Shown here in pieces: positions 26,433 through 35,014 of a DNA stretch of 64,000 bases. The translations under genes were made by a program, and so were the position numbers. Position 1 is the first letter of the stretch. Each line of letters opens with the position of its first letter. The notes beneath the pieces were generated by a model, which saw only the letters and a program-made list of their open reading frames with translations, ran no database searches and was not told the origin of the DNA. Origin of the DNA: a bacterium (GTDB taxonomy: Bacteria; Vulcanimicrobiota; JABDET01); NCBI GenBank assembly GCA_021800275.1, contig JAJYZB010000007.1, positions 78,769 through 142,768 of the forward strand. The letters run 5' to 3'.

Positions 26433-28661
26433 GTGTCATTCACTCCAGGCAGAATAAATAAAACTGTAGTGGACAAAAAGGAAACCTCTGTTTTTTTAAA
26501 ACAAGCTCGAGACTTATTTCGAGAAGGAGAAGTTTTATTAAAAAAAGATAAAAAAAAAGCAGAAGAAAAGATTCAGGAAGCCCTTGCCCTATCTTTGAAG
26601 CTTATTGAAGTTTCTCCCAACACTGTTGAAGCTTATGAAATTGCTAGTCAAATCTTCTTAAGACAGGGAGATAAAAAATCATTTTTATTCTATCAAAAAG
26701 GGTATCAATATCTAAAAACCGGAGGGACGTTTCCTGAGCCGGAAGCTCCACCTGCTGCTGAGCTCAAACCAAAGAAAAAAGAGCGTCCAAAAGAGAGCCT
26801 TGTTCCTATCCCCCTCTCTCTGCTCACTTTTCCTAAGCCCACTTATAAAGAACCTGATCGTTCTTTCCTGCCTAATTCCCTGCCAATACCAGTTTCATTT
26901 AAAAATATACAGCAGACAGGACTAATCGAACTGAAAGCGACTTTAAAACCTCAGGGGAAAAATAAACCCCAGCTTATACAATTTTCTCCTCAAAATATTC
27001 AGTTTATTGTTTCACAGCATTCTTTCATAAGCGGATTGCATAAAATACAACTGTACAAGAATGCTTCTAAACTTACTTCACCATTATCCCTGCGAGTTAA
27101 CCCTCATTTTAAACTTCTCAATTTTTTATCTCATCCTGCTAATCTCGAAACCCGGCTGAAATTAAAGGGTTCGACAAAAGAAAAAGATTTTTATCCTGTG
27201 ATTCGTCCAGCGGTTATTCATCGAGGAAAATTTATTTTACCCTCGCAAGCTCTAGGGCTTAATGGGATACTTGCGTTACCACAAAGGCAATTTATTGAAA
27301 AGATCAATCCACTCATCGTTGGAAAATCTTTAAGACCTATTTTTCACCTGCCCGATTTTTTAATTCCTTATTTCGGGCAGAAAAAAAATGTTTTTTTAAA
27401 CCTTAAAAAGACACCGCTTAATTCGATTCAGCCCGTTGTAAAAATCTCATTAAAATTAGAGTTTATCCTTAGTAGAATCCCCTGTGTCCAGCTTGAAAAA
27501 CCTTTTATAAAACCTTTCTACAGCCAGACAAAATTAAAAGAAATGCCCGAAGTCATGCCTTGGTATGAGGCCGCTAAAATGAAGTCGCGAATGAGAGATT
27601 TTTTAATTCCTTGTTATCCTCCGCAAAAAAATTATCTGTTAAGCTATAAAATACGGATACAGAACCCAGTCATCCCTATTGCAAAAGCGACTGCAAAAAC
27701 AATATTCCCTTCTGTACAGGCAGTCGATCTTTCAATGAAAAAATTAATCCTGGTTACAGTGAAAAATATGCATGCTTACCCTCTCGAGAAAAAAATAAAA
27801 ACAATTTTTCTCTATCGAATTCCCCTGTCTTCAAAGCTTTATGCTGCTAGCCGCGCTGCTCGCTCAAAATATAGACTTAAATCCTATCCTGCCATTAGAA
27901 TACATATACAGCCGCTTAACCTTTTTCGATATTTACCGAAATCTTTTCGACTCTTGAGAACAAAAAGACCAGCGCTTAAAACAGATCTCCCCACAAAAAA
28001 TTTCATTATGGGTAAACCCATTAACTCTTCGGTCGCGAAAATGAAGGGCAAAACTGAAATTTTATTCATTTTAAAACTTGAAAATGGGAAACTCCGCTCT
28101 CTCCCACTGCTGCAGATCCCATTTCGATTAGAATTTAAATGTGTCTCCATTTATCAACAAGGCAGCCCGCAGACTCCTGGAATTTTATTGAGAAAAGGTG
28201 TTCCTAAAACCCGAATGCAGAGCATTTCACCGCCTGTTAATTCATTGATGAAAAAAAAAGCGCCGATTCAGCTGCAGGTGCAGCCTTCTGTTTTAACAAA
28301 ATCGTTCAAATTTTTAAAAATGCCTGAAATTCGCCCTCCTGAGGAATCTTTGCTAAATAAAATTGATGATGGCGAGCATCCCCTTTACCTGTATGCCCTG
28401 GAATTGGATAAACAGTCTGATGAATTAATGTTAGAGGGCAGCTTGCAGGAAGCTGTTCAAGGGTATATTGAAGGAGGTTCAGCTTTAATAGAAGCAGGGG
28501 AACTGCAGGGAGCAGCAGAAATGCTAGAGAAAGCTTTAAAAGGAAAACCTTCTGATTTAGAAATTTTAAAAAAATTGGATAGACTGCAAGTTCAGGGGGC
28601 TATTTTAAAGCCTGGAATTAAGCTGGAAATTCAAAGAAAAATTTATGGTTTAAAAATATAA
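26433..28661 (+). CDS. Large basic protein with terminal TPR-like segments
   Basis: 742 residues, family not recognised. Residues ~15-90 look like TPR helices ('AEEKIQEALALSLKLIEVSP', 'AYEIASQIFLRQGDKKSF') and ~640-740 again ('GSLQEAVQGYIEGGSALIEA', 'GAAEMLEKALKGKPSDLEI'). Between them lie ~530 residues rich in Lys, Arg, Pro, Phe, Ile and Leu with very few acidic residues, and recurring '(F/L)-x-x-P-x-F-(L/I)-I-P' style motifs. No signal peptide or membrane helix. GTG start has no strong ribosome binding site, so the start is uncertain. The next TPR gene follows after 12 bases. Confidence 0.6.
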   Translation: MSFTPGRINKTVVDKKETSVFLKQARDLFREGEVLLKKDKKKAEEKIQEALALSLKLIEVSPNTVEAYEIASQIFLRQGDKKSFLFYQKGYQYLKTGGTFPEPEAPPAAELKPKKKERPKESLVPIPLSLLTFPKPTYKEPDRSFLPNSLPIPVSFKNIQQTGLIELKATLKPQGKNKPQLIQFSPQNIQFIVSQHSFISGLHKIQLYKNASKLTSPLSLRVNPHFKLLNFLSHPANLETRLKLKGSTKEKDFYPVIRPAVIHRGKFILPSQALGLNGILALPQRQFIEKINPLIVGKSLRPIFHLPDFLIPYFGQKKNVFLNLKKTPLNSIQPVVKISLKLEFILSRIPCVQLEKPFIKPFYSQTKLKEMPEVMPWYEAAKMKSRMRDFLIPCYPPQKNYLLSYKIRIQNPVIPIAKATAKTIFPSVQAVDLSMKKLILVTVKNMHAYPLEKKIKTIFLYRIPLSSKLYAASRAARSKYRLKSYPAIRIHIQPLNLFRYLPKSFRLLRTKRPALKTDLPTKNFIMGKPINSSVAKMKGKTEILFILKLENGKLRSLPLLQIPFRLEFKCVSIYQQGSPQTPGILLRKGVPKTRMQSISPPVNSLMKKKAPIQLQVQPSVLTKSFKFLKMPEIRPPEESLLNKIDDGEHPLYLYALELDKQSDELMLEGSLQEAVQGYIEGGSALIEAGELQGAAEMLEKALKGKPSDLEILKKLDRLQVQGAILKPGIKLEIQRKIYGLKI

Positions 28662-28673
28662 TGGAGGGGATGC

Positions 28674-29330
28674 ATGGCAATGGCAGCAGCTGGTAAAAAG
28701 GAACTTTTAAATGACGCGGTTACTCACTTCAAAAAAGCGCTGGAACATAATCCAAAAGAACCACTGGCGTATTTTAATTTAGGGGTTGTTTACTGGCAAA
28801 CAGGAAACTTTGATGATGCCATCAAATCTTTTTCACAAACCATACAGTTAGACCCTAATCTCGTGGATGCTTATGCTAATTTAGGATTTCTCCATATCGA
28901 AAAAAAGAACTTCGATGAAGCTCTAAAACATCTCAATAAGGCTCTTGAAGCAAACCAGAATGATCCCACTGTCCATTATTATATAGGAATCGCATACAGA
29001 CAAAAAGGAATGCATGATGAAGCTCTAAAATCTTTCAATAAAATTTTGCAGCTAGATCCTAAATATGTTGATGCTCATTTAAATTTAGGTTATATTTATT
29101 ACGACAAAAAGGACTTCGATAAAGCGATTGAGTCTTATCAAAAAGCCATTTCTTTGAATCCGAACGATTGGGTTGCCTACTACAATCTCGGACTGGCTTA
29201 CCGCCAGAAAGAAATGTGGGATAAAGCAGTTGAATCATTTCAGAAAGCAGTTGACTTAAATCAGGGATTTGCTGATGGGCTGATCAATTTAGGATTTGCA
29301 AAATCTAAACTCTCTGAAACCCTGCCATAA
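28674..29330 (+). CDS. TPR-repeat protein
   Basis: 218 residues made of about five tandem 34-residue TPR units, each with the W/Y-x-L-G, A-x-x-x-F/Y, P pattern, e.g. 'EPLAYFNLGVVYWQTGNFDD', 'VDAYANLGFLHIEKKNFDEA', 'VDAHLNLGYIYYDKKDFDKA'. No signal peptide. It is a scaffold for protein-protein contact; partner unknown. GGAGGGG lies just before the ATG at 28674. Lies between the basic TPR-flanked gene and pdhA, with gaps of 12 and 2 bases, so likely one operon. Confidence 0.9.
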   Translation: MAMAAAGKKELLNDAVTHFKKALEHNPKEPLAYFNLGVVYWQTGNFDDAIKSFSQTIQLDPNLVDAYANLGFLHIEKKNFDEALKHLNKALEANQNDPTVHYYIGIAYRQKGMHDEALKSFNKILQLDPKYVDAHLNLGYIYYDKKDFDKAIESYQKAISLNPNDWVAYYNLGLAYRQKEMWDKAVESFQKAVDLNQGFADGLINLGFAKSKLSETLP

Positions 29331-29332
29331 GA

Positions 29333-30442
29333 ATGGCTGTGAGAGCTGAATTTCAAATTTTTCAAATTTTAAATGAGGAAGGGAATACGGTTAGAGGTAT
29401 TCCTGAACTTTCTCCTGACAGGCTTCTGGCAGTGTATCAGGGAATGAAAACCATTCGTCTTTTGGATGAAAAAATGATCGGGCTCCAAAGGCAGGGAAGG
29501 ATTGGGTTTTATGGAGCCTCTACAGGAGAAGAAGCAGCTGTAATCGGTTCAGCAGAAGCGCTTAAACCAGAAGATTGGATTTTTCCTGCGCTTCGACAGG
29601 GAGGAGCCCTTTTATACCGCGGTTTCCACTTAAAAGATTTTATCAGCCAGGTTTTTGGAAATTCTGGAGACCTGCATAAAGGGCACCAAATGCCCTGCCA
29701 TTACTCAAGCCGATCCTTCCATCATACAGCCTGGTCATCCTGCATTGCGACTCAACTTCCTCATGCCGTTGGAGCTGGATATGCCTCAAAATATTTAAAT
29801 GAAACATCAGTGATTTTTGCCTACCTAGGGGATGGAGCAACCAGCACTGCTGATTTTCACGCAGCGTTGAATTTTGCCGGTGTGTTTCGGGTTCCTGTTG
29901 TTTTTTTCTGCCAAAACAATCAATGGGCTATTTCTGTACCCCTAGAAAAACAAACTGCGGTAAAATTTCTATCCTTGAAAGCTTCAGCTTATGGAATACC
30001 CGGTATATGTGTAGATGGAAATGATGTATTAGCCTGTTATCATGCATCAAAAGAAGCTGCTGACAAAGCGAGAAAAGGAGCTGGGCCCACGTTTATTGAG
30101 GCAGTAACGTTTAGAGTAGGGGCACACACCACCTCTGATGATCCTAAATTATACAGAGATGAATCTATGGTCGAAGCCTGGAAAAAAAGGGATCCTATTT
30201 TACGAATGAGAAAATTTCTGGAAAGCGAAAAGTTATGGAATCAAAAAATGGAAAAAGATCTAGATAAAAAAATTGCAGATGAAATTCAGGATGCCATTGA
30301 AAAAGTTGAATCCTTTCCTCCACCCGAGGTTGAAACTCTTTTTGAAGACACTTTCTTAAAAAAGTCATGGAATCTAATTGAACAAGAAAAAGACTTAAAC
30401 TGCATTCTCCATCCTGAGCAGTTAACTGCAAATCGCTTTTGA
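29333..30442 (+). CDS. pdhA: Pyruvate (or branched-chain 2-oxoacid) dehydrogenase E1 alpha subunit
   Basis: Thiamine diphosphate enzyme subunit that decarboxylates a 2-oxoacid. The ThDP motif runs from Gly166-Asp-Gly168 to Asn195-Asn196 ('GDGATSTADFHAAL' to 'VFFCQNN'). Also 'MKTIRLLDEKMIGLQRQGRI' and 'RVGAHTTSDDPKLYRDE'. 369 residues is standard. No E1 beta or E2 lies next to it, only lpd, so the partners must be encoded elsewhere. Pyruvate is a guess from resemblance to Bacillus PdhA; a branched-chain substrate is possible. Confidence 0.85.
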   Translation: MAVRAEFQIFQILNEEGNTVRGIPELSPDRLLAVYQGMKTIRLLDEKMIGLQRQGRIGFYGASTGEEAAVIGSAEALKPEDWIFPALRQGGALLYRGFHLKDFISQVFGNSGDLHKGHQMPCHYSSRSFHHTAWSSCIATQLPHAVGAGYASKYLNETSVIFAYLGDGATSTADFHAALNFAGVFRVPVVFFCQNNQWAISVPLEKQTAVKFLSLKASAYGIPGICVDGNDVLACYHASKEAADKARKGAGPTFIEAVTFRVGAHTTSDDPKLYRDESMVEAWKKRDPILRMRKFLESEKLWNQKMEKDLDKKIADEIQDAIEKVESFPPPEVETLFEDTFLKKSWNLIEQEKDLNCILHPEQLTANRF

Positions 30443-30443
30443 T

Positions 30444-31856
30444 ATGAATTCAAAAGATGTCATAATCATTGGCGGCGGTCCAGCAGGATATGTCGCAGCT
30501 ATTAGACTTGGACAGTTAGGGAAAAAAACACTTCTCATTGACCGCGAAAAAATAGGAGGCACTTGCTTAAATTTTGGCTGCATTCCTTCAAAAGCTTTAA
30601 TTCATTTAGCCAGTTTATTCCATAGTATAAAAAAAGCTGAAAAAATTGGCATAAAAGTATCCAGTCTTTCTGCTGATATGAGCGTGTTCCAGACCTGGAA
30701 AAGCCAGGTCGTTCATCGCTTGACCAGTGGAATAGCCACTCTATGCAAAAATGTTCAAGTTGAAATAGCAGCAGGTCATGCCACTTTTGTTAATGATCAC
30801 GAAATTGAAATTACAGATGGAAACTCCAAGAGTAAGGTAAGGGCGGATAATTTCATCATCGCATCAGGATGCTCCCCTACCCTTCTTCCTGGTTTTTCAC
30901 TTGAAGAAAAAAAGATTATTACCTCTAAACAAGCCCTTGACCTGGATCAAATCCCCAAAAGCCTTCTTGTCATTGGGGGTGGAGTTATTGGACTGGAATT
31001 AGGAATGGCATTTCAAAAACTGGGGAGCCGTCTGATAGTCGTGGAATTGTTAGATCAGCTGCTTCCTGGAACAGATCCTGAACTGGTTCGTTATGTGGAA
31101 AGAAATTTAAAAAAATATGGTGCTGAAATTTTCTTAAAAAGCAAAGTCATTCAGCATAAGAAAAAAGGTGAAAACTTCGAGGTAGTGTTAGAAACTCCGA
31201 ATGGAGAAAAAAAGATAGAAACTCATGTCATTTTAATTTCGGTTGGATTAAAACCTAATACGGAAGGATTGGGCTTAAATAAGCTGGGAATTAAAACGGA
31301 TTCAAGAGGGTTTATCCCAACAGATTCACAAGGGAGAACCAACGTTTCTCATGCCTTTGCCGTTGGAGATGTAAAGGGTCCTCCTTTTTTAGCGCACAAA
31401 GCATTTAAAGAAGGAGAAGTTGCCGCAGAGGTGATCTGTGGGCTGCCGAGAGCTCTGGATTATCAAGCTCTTCCATTCGCCATTTTCACAGATCCAGAAA
31501 TTGCTTCTGTTGGACTAACGGAAAAACTGGCAAAAGAACAGGAAGAAGTTGTGATCGGCCGCTACCCTATGGGAGCATCAGGAAGAGGATTAACCATGGA
31601 TGAATCAGAAGGATTGATGAAAGTCATCATCAGCAAAAAGACACAGGAAATTTTAGGACTCCATCTCGTTTGCCCTGAAGCTAGCGAATTGATCAGTGAA
31701 GGGGCATTAGCTATTGAAATGGGCGCTTTTGCTTTAGATGTTGGTTCTACAATTCATCCTCATCCTACCTTATCAGAAGGGATCATGGAGGCATTTAAAC
31801 AGACCATTGGAGAAGCCGTTCATATCCAAAATCCGCCAAAGCTTCTCATTTCTTAA
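30444..31856 (+). CDS. lpdA: Dihydrolipoyl dehydrogenase
   Basis: FAD flavoprotein (E3) that reoxidises lipoamide. FAD motif 'VIIIGGGPAGYVAAIRLG', redox-active Cys pair in 'GGTCLNFGCIPSKALI', NAD motif 'LLVIGGGVIGLELGMAF', 'AFAVGDVKGPPFLAHKAFKE', and the C-terminal His-Glu pair in 'IHPHPTLSEGIMEAF'. 470 residues. Starts 1 base after pdhA, confirming a 2-oxoacid dehydrogenase link. Confidence 0.96.
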   Translation: MNSKDVIIIGGGPAGYVAAIRLGQLGKKTLLIDREKIGGTCLNFGCIPSKALIHLASLFHSIKKAEKIGIKVSSLSADMSVFQTWKSQVVHRLTSGIATLCKNVQVEIAAGHATFVNDHEIEITDGNSKSKVRADNFIIASGCSPTLLPGFSLEEKKIITSKQALDLDQIPKSLLVIGGGVIGLELGMAFQKLGSRLIVVELLDQLLPGTDPELVRYVERNLKKYGAEIFLKSKVIQHKKKGENFEVVLETPNGEKKIETHVILISVGLKPNTEGLGLNKLGIKTDSRGFIPTDSQGRTNVSHAFAVGDVKGPPFLAHKAFKEGEVAAEVICGLPRALDYQALPFAIFTDPEIASVGLTEKLAKEQEEVVIGRYPMGASGRGLTMDESEGLMKVIISKKTQEILGLHLVCPEASELISEGALAIEMGAFALDVGSTIHPHPTLSEGIMEAFKQTIGEAVHIQNPPKLLIS

Positions 31857-31894
31857 CACGGTAAGCCAATGCTGACAATGGTCAATCTTTAATC

Positions 31895-33019
31895 ATGCTC
31901 AATGTTCTAACCATTTTCGGGACCAGACCTGAAGCCATTAAGTTGGCTCCTGTGATAAAAGAACTGCAAAAAGCTTCCGGAATTTGCTCGAAAGTCGCAG
32001 TTACAGGACAGCACCGTCAGATGCTGGATCAAGTGCTGGATCTTTTTCAAATTAAGCCTGATGTGGATCTCAATATTATGCTTCACAACCAGAGCCTTTT
32101 TCAAATTACGAATCGTTCATTAACAGGGCTTGAAAAACTTTTTGACCAGGAAAGACCGGATCTGGTTCTAGTTCAAGGGGACACAACCACCTGTTTTGCA
32201 GCCGCATTATCCGCTTTTTACTGCCAGATACCTGTTGGACATGTGGAGGCAGGATTAAGGACAGAAAATAAATATAACCCATTCCCTGAAGAGATGAATC
32301 GGAGATTGACAACAGTTTTATCGGATCTTCATTTTGCTCCAACCGATCTCGCGAAAGAGAATTTAATCCAATGCGGGGTTCCTGAAAAAAAAATTTTTGT
32401 TACTGGAAATACCATTGTGGATGCCCTTCAAAATATTTTGGAACAACCAATCCATGATGCTCATCCCGTTTTAGAAAGAATCCCTCACAATAGTAGAATT
32501 ATTTTAGTTGAAGCCCATCGAAGAGAAAACTTAGGAAACCCAATGGAAAACATCTGCCAGGCTCTCGATAAATTAGTAGAGAACTTTCCTGATCTTCATC
32601 TTATTTTTTCAGTCCATAAAAACCCAAAAGTGAGAGAAGTTGTTTATAGAAAACTTCAAAATAAAGAAAGAATTTTTTTAATTGAACCTGTGGATTATCC
32701 GACCCTCATTCATTTGCAGTCAAAAGCCTATCTGATTTTAACTGATTCAGGAGGAATACAGGAAGAGGCTCCTTCATTGGGAAAACCAGTTCTGGTCATG
32801 AGAAAAACAACAGAAAGACCAGAAGGGGTAAAAGCTGGTGTGGCTAAACTGGTAGGAACTAATGCCAAAAGCGTTTTTTTAGAAACAGCCAGGCTGCTGA
32901 AAGACAAAAAGCTCTATAATAAAATGAGCAGAATCGCTAACCCTTATGGAGATGGGAAAGCATCTAAACGGATTGTTCAGATCATTCAACACCATTTTAA
33001 ACGAAAAAAAGAAAAATGA
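31895..33019 (+). CDS. wecB: UDP-N-acetylglucosamine 2-epimerase (non-hydrolysing)
   Basis: Interconverts UDP-GlcNAc and UDP-ManNAc for surface polysaccharides. GT-B fold: 'IFGTRPEAIKLAPVIKEL', 'VQGDTTTCFAAALSAFY', 'VGHVEAGLRTENKYNPFPEE', 'LVEAHRRENLG', 'LTDSGGIQEEAPSLGKPVLV' and 'RKTTERPEGV'. 374 residues. No other sugar gene is adjacent. Confidence 0.94.
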   Translation: MLNVLTIFGTRPEAIKLAPVIKELQKASGICSKVAVTGQHRQMLDQVLDLFQIKPDVDLNIMLHNQSLFQITNRSLTGLEKLFDQERPDLVLVQGDTTTCFAAALSAFYCQIPVGHVEAGLRTENKYNPFPEEMNRRLTTVLSDLHFAPTDLAKENLIQCGVPEKKIFVTGNTIVDALQNILEQPIHDAHPVLERIPHNSRIILVEAHRRENLGNPMENICQALDKLVENFPDLHLIFSVHKNPKVREVVYRKLQNKERIFLIEPVDYPTLIHLQSKAYLILTDSGGIQEEAPSLGKPVLVMRKTTERPEGVKAGVAKLVGTNAKSVFLETARLLKDKKLYNKMSRIANPYGDGKASKRIVQIIQHHFKRKKEK

Positions 33020-33124
33020 GTTTCATTTGACCCGCAGAGATCGAGGAATTGCAAACATCTGCTGTAAAAAGGGGATAAACCACTGATTAAAGAATATTAA
33101 AAAAGTGGTGAAGGAGTAAATTCA

Positions 33125-33958
33125 ATGCATCCAATTCTCTTTCGAATCCCGGCTTTTGCGATAGGAAGTCATTTTTTCCCTGGGTTTGATATTTATACTT
33201 ATGGAGTTGCTTTAAGTTTCGCTTTCGCAGTTGCTTTCTGGATCATTCTCATTAGAGCTAAAAAAGCTGGAATACCAACTGAAACTATGAGTGACCTGTG
33301 TTTTCTCCTTTTATTTGCGGGAATTGTCGGCTCAAGACTATTATTTATTTTAGAACCCATTTATCACCATCACTACTCTTATATTAAACATTTCTGGGAA
33401 ACCTTTAATTTAAGGCAGGGAGGACTCAGTATTTCAGGTGGTTTAATTTTAGCCTTTATTTCAGGAACCTGGTTTGTCAGAAAGAAAAAACTGAATTTTT
33501 GGAAAGTAGGAGATGTGATTGCTCCTGCTTTAGCGGTTGGAATGGGGCTTGGAAGGATCGGCTGCTTTTTTAACGGATGCTGTGTGGGGGTCCGTTCTCA
33601 CCTCCCTATTGCATTTGTCTTTATCGGAAATCCCACCTATCATGGACACCGTCTTCCAACTCAATTATTTGAACTTGTTTTAGATTTAATCGCTGCGATA
33701 ATTCTGCTTACGCGCTTTAAAAATGCGAAACCTGGGGTGACATTTTTATGGGGAGCTATTTTAGTCAGTGCAGCTCGATTTATTGTCGAATTCTGGAGAG
33801 CGGATCGAATTCAGGAAGGACCTTTGACCCTGGTTCAATGGATCTGTTTGGCTACAGCTCTTGCTGCTGCCGTGTTTTTAGTCTATTTGCAGAGAAGATC
33901 TTCAGAAAATAGTCCTGCAGACCAAGCTCAAGTTAGTGTTCTGGCGGGAAAAAGTTAA
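33125..33958 (+). CDS. lgt: Prolipoprotein diacylglyceryl transferase
   Basis: Inner-membrane enzyme that attaches diacylglycerol to the lipobox cysteine. Multi-helix protein with 'DIYTYGVALSFAFA', 'FAGIVGSRLLFILE', 'QGGLSISGGLI' and the signature 'GMGLGRIGCFFNGCCVG', then 'PTQLFELVLDLI'. 277 residues. It supports the lipoproteins called in this window. GGAG 10 bases before the ATG. Confidence 0.94.
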   Translation: MHPILFRIPAFAIGSHFFPGFDIYTYGVALSFAFAVAFWIILIRAKKAGIPTETMSDLCFLLLFAGIVGSRLLFILEPIYHHHYSYIKHFWETFNLRQGGLSISGGLILAFISGTWFVRKKKLNFWKVGDVIAPALAVGMGLGRIGCFFNGCCVGVRSHLPIAFVFIGNPTYHGHRLPTQLFELVLDLIAAIILLTRFKNAKPGVTFLWGAILVSAARFIVEFWRADRIQEGPLTLVQWICLATALAAAVFLVYLQRRSSENSPADQAQVSVLAGKS

Positions 33959-33999
33959 ACCCGTAAGCATAAAAACCGAAAAGGTTAAAAAAATCCTCC

Positions 34000-34920
34000 A
34001 TGCCCAACTCAAGGAACTATATTTTTAAAAAGGGCAAAATCCCAGAAAGACTTGATCTTTTTTTAAGTCGAGAAACAGGCATGACTCGCTCAAAAATTAA
34101 AAATCTACTGCGGGATGAGAAAATTAAAATAAATGGAAATCTTCCCGAAAAACCAGGAGTCCTGTTAAAAGGAGGAGAAAATTTAGAAATTATCTGTCCT
34201 GATCCAGAGCCTTCCAAGTTAGAACCAGAACCTATCCCTATTGAAATTTTATATGAAGATCAATCTCTGCTGGTAATCAATAAACCTGCTGGTTTAGTGG
34301 TTCATCCTGCAGCAGGTCACTGGAAAGGGACTTTAGTGAATGCTCTTCTCCATCATTTTAAACAACTCTCTTCCATTGATCCAACAAGACCTGGGATTAT
34401 CCATCGTCTGGATAAGGATACAAGCGGGCTGCTTCTTGTCGCAAAAAACGACTATTCTCATCTCCAGTTATCAAAACAGTTGAAAAATCGAGAAATTAAG
34501 AAAGATTATGCTGTCCTGGTTTATGGCAGAATAATGCAAAATGAAGGAATCATTGACAAACCTATTGGCAGACATCCAAAAGATCGGAAAAAAATGGGAA
34601 TCATTCCTTCAGGAAGAGAAGCAGTCACTCGATTTAAAGTCTTAAAAAGGTTTAATGCCCATACCTTTCTTGAATGTCGGATTGAGACAGGGAGAACCCA
34701 TCAAATTCGGGTTCACCTCTCCAGTATCGGGCATCCAGTTGTCGGGGATTCGTTGTATGGCAGGAAAAAAGATGACCTGGCAGATCGTCAGATGCTCCAT
34801 TCTTGGAAAATTAAATTTGATCATCCTGAAACTTCACAAGAGATGAAATTTGAAGCCAATTTCCCCTATGATTTCGAGAAAGTTTTAATGCATCTGCAGG
34901 TTGATCCTATTCCTGTCTAA
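34000..34920 (+). CDS. RluA/RluD-family rRNA pseudouridine synthase
   Basis: Converts uridines in 23S rRNA to pseudouridine. N-terminal S4 RNA-binding domain (residues ~8-65, 'LDLFLSRETGMTRSKIKNLL') and catalytic domain with the Asp motif 'GIIHRLDKDTSGLLLVAKN', 'LVINKPAGLVVHPAAGHWKG' and 'CRIETGRTHQIRVHLSSIGH'. 306 residues. Closest in layout to RluD; the exact target is not certain. Confidence 0.94.
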   Translation: MPNSRNYIFKKGKIPERLDLFLSRETGMTRSKIKNLLRDEKIKINGNLPEKPGVLLKGGENLEIICPDPEPSKLEPEPIPIEILYEDQSLLVINKPAGLVVHPAAGHWKGTLVNALLHHFKQLSSIDPTRPGIIHRLDKDTSGLLLVAKNDYSHLQLSKQLKNREIKKDYAVLVYGRIMQNEGIIDKPIGRHPKDRKKMGIIPSGREAVTRFKVLKRFNAHTFLECRIETGRTHQIRVHLSSIGHPVVGDSLYGRKKDDLADRQMLHSWKIKFDHPETSQEMKFEANFPYDFEKVLMHLQVDPIPV

Positions 34921-35002
34921 AAGCAGATGTGAAAAACCTTTATTTAATAATTTTTTAACAATAAAACTGAACTGAAATATAGTAATTTTTTCTTGATAGA
35001 AC

Positions 35003-35008
35003 TATAAT
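35003..35008 (+). promoter_or_regulatory. -10 element six bases before the start codon
   Basis: TATAAT at 35003-35008 followed by AGAACT and then the ATG at 35015. Transcription from it would begin at or next to the start codon, giving a leaderless mRNA. There is no Shine-Dalgarno. The -35 hexamer is poor, so this is tentative. Confidence 0.35.
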
Positions 35009-35014
35009 AGAACT

